Source of the DNA: Desulfobacterales bacterium | GTDB lineage: Bacteria; Desulfobacterota; Desulfobacteria; Desulfobacterales; DAOWNP01 | DNA: 5,418 nt | Assembly: GCA_030149595.1 (NCBI GenBank) | Contig: JASFBI010000159.1 | Span: 1 to 5,418, forward strand | Direction of reading: 5' to 3' | Shown: positions 5,201 to 5,418 of the stretch, piece after piece | How positions within the stretch are numbered: the first letter of the stretch is position 1 | Layout: each line of letters opens with the position of its first letter | Notes under the pieces: generated by a model | The model's input: the letters and a program-made list of their open reading frames with translations, nothing else | Databases searched by the model: none | What the model was told of the DNA's origin: nothing | Made by a program: the position numbers and the translations under genes

Positions 5201-5418
5201 ATGGCAATAAAAAAATCAGAATTATATAGTTCGCTTTGGAAAAGCTGTGACGAATTAAGAGGAAGTATGGATGCAAGCCAGTACAAAGATTATGTATTGG
5301 TTTTGCTGTTTATGAAATATGTGTCTGACAAAGGCGGTGATTTAGTTGATATTCCGGAAGGCGGAAGCTTTGAGGATATGAAAAAACTAAAAGGTCAATC
5401 CGATATTGGCGATAAAAT
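5201..5418 (+). CDS. hsdM: Type I restriction-modification system DNA methyltransferase subunit HsdM, N-terminal part, cut by the window end
   Basis: HsdM is the N6-adenine methyltransferase subunit of type I restriction-modification complexes, working with HsdS (specificity) and HsdR (cleavage). The reading frame is open from ATG 5201 to the window edge (72 full codons). The encoded N-terminus shows the classic HsdM_N helical domain pattern: LYSSLWKSCDELRGSMDAS (8-26), YKDYVLVLLFMKYVSD (28-43), then a GGD/IPEGGSF loop (45-56). In the family this domain precedes the methylase core with its SAM-binding and NPPF/NPPY motifs, which lie outside the window. AGAAGGA (5192-5198) lies just upstream with a short gap, and TAAGGA (5185-5190) lies ten bases from ATG; either could be the ribosome site. 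The gene follows a non-coding, repeat-bearing region, as is common for defence loci in variable regions. hsdS and hsdR are expected downstream but are not visible. Confidence 0.9.
   Translation, partial: MAIKKSELYSSLWKSCDELRGSMDASQYKDYVLVLLFMKYVSDKGGDLVDIPEGGSFEDMKKLKGQSDIGDK

Overview
The window looks like a piece of an AT-rich chromosome from a Gram-negative bacterium, most likely a deltaproteobacterium (Desulfobacterota, Desulfobacteraceae-like). This placement is inference. It rests on late cobalamin-synthesis genes next to a PEP-CTERM (exosortase-substrate) gene with a sigma-54 promoter. No rRNA or other marker gene is present to prove it.

Left half (1-3624). Three plus-strand genes form the end of a cobalamin cluster: the 3' half of cobS, cobD (L-threonine-O-3-phosphate decarboxylase; ATG overlaps the cobS stop by one base) and, 53 bp later, cbiB (adenosylcobinamide-phosphate synthase). 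They serve nucleotide-loop assembly. CobD makes aminopropanol phosphate, CbiB attaches it to adenosylcobyric acid, and CobS later joins activated cobinamide to ribazole. A convergent minus-strand MFS transporter of unknown substrate (2488-3624) ends 41 bp from cbiB. No cobalamin riboswitch is seen upstream of the transporter.

Right half (3625-5418). This part is gene-poor and rich in sites. Upstream of the transporter are two adjacent perfect dyads. Then comes a short secreted PEP-CTERM protein (4092-4616) with a near-consensus sigma-54 promoter, a candidate activator-binding region and a strong intrinsic terminator. A 21-bp perfect direct repeat, about 1 kb apart, brackets this transcription unit. 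After about 500 bp without a convincing gene, which includes an integron attC-like imperfect palindrome, the window ends inside the 5' end of a type I restriction-modification methyltransferase gene (hsdM).

Overall, conserved cobalamin metabolism gives way to an accessory region holding a surface-protein unit, repeats, a possible recombination site and a defence locus. I see no clearly new multi-gene system. The best leads are the repeat-bracketed sigma-54/PEP-CTERM unit and the attC-like site just before hsdM.
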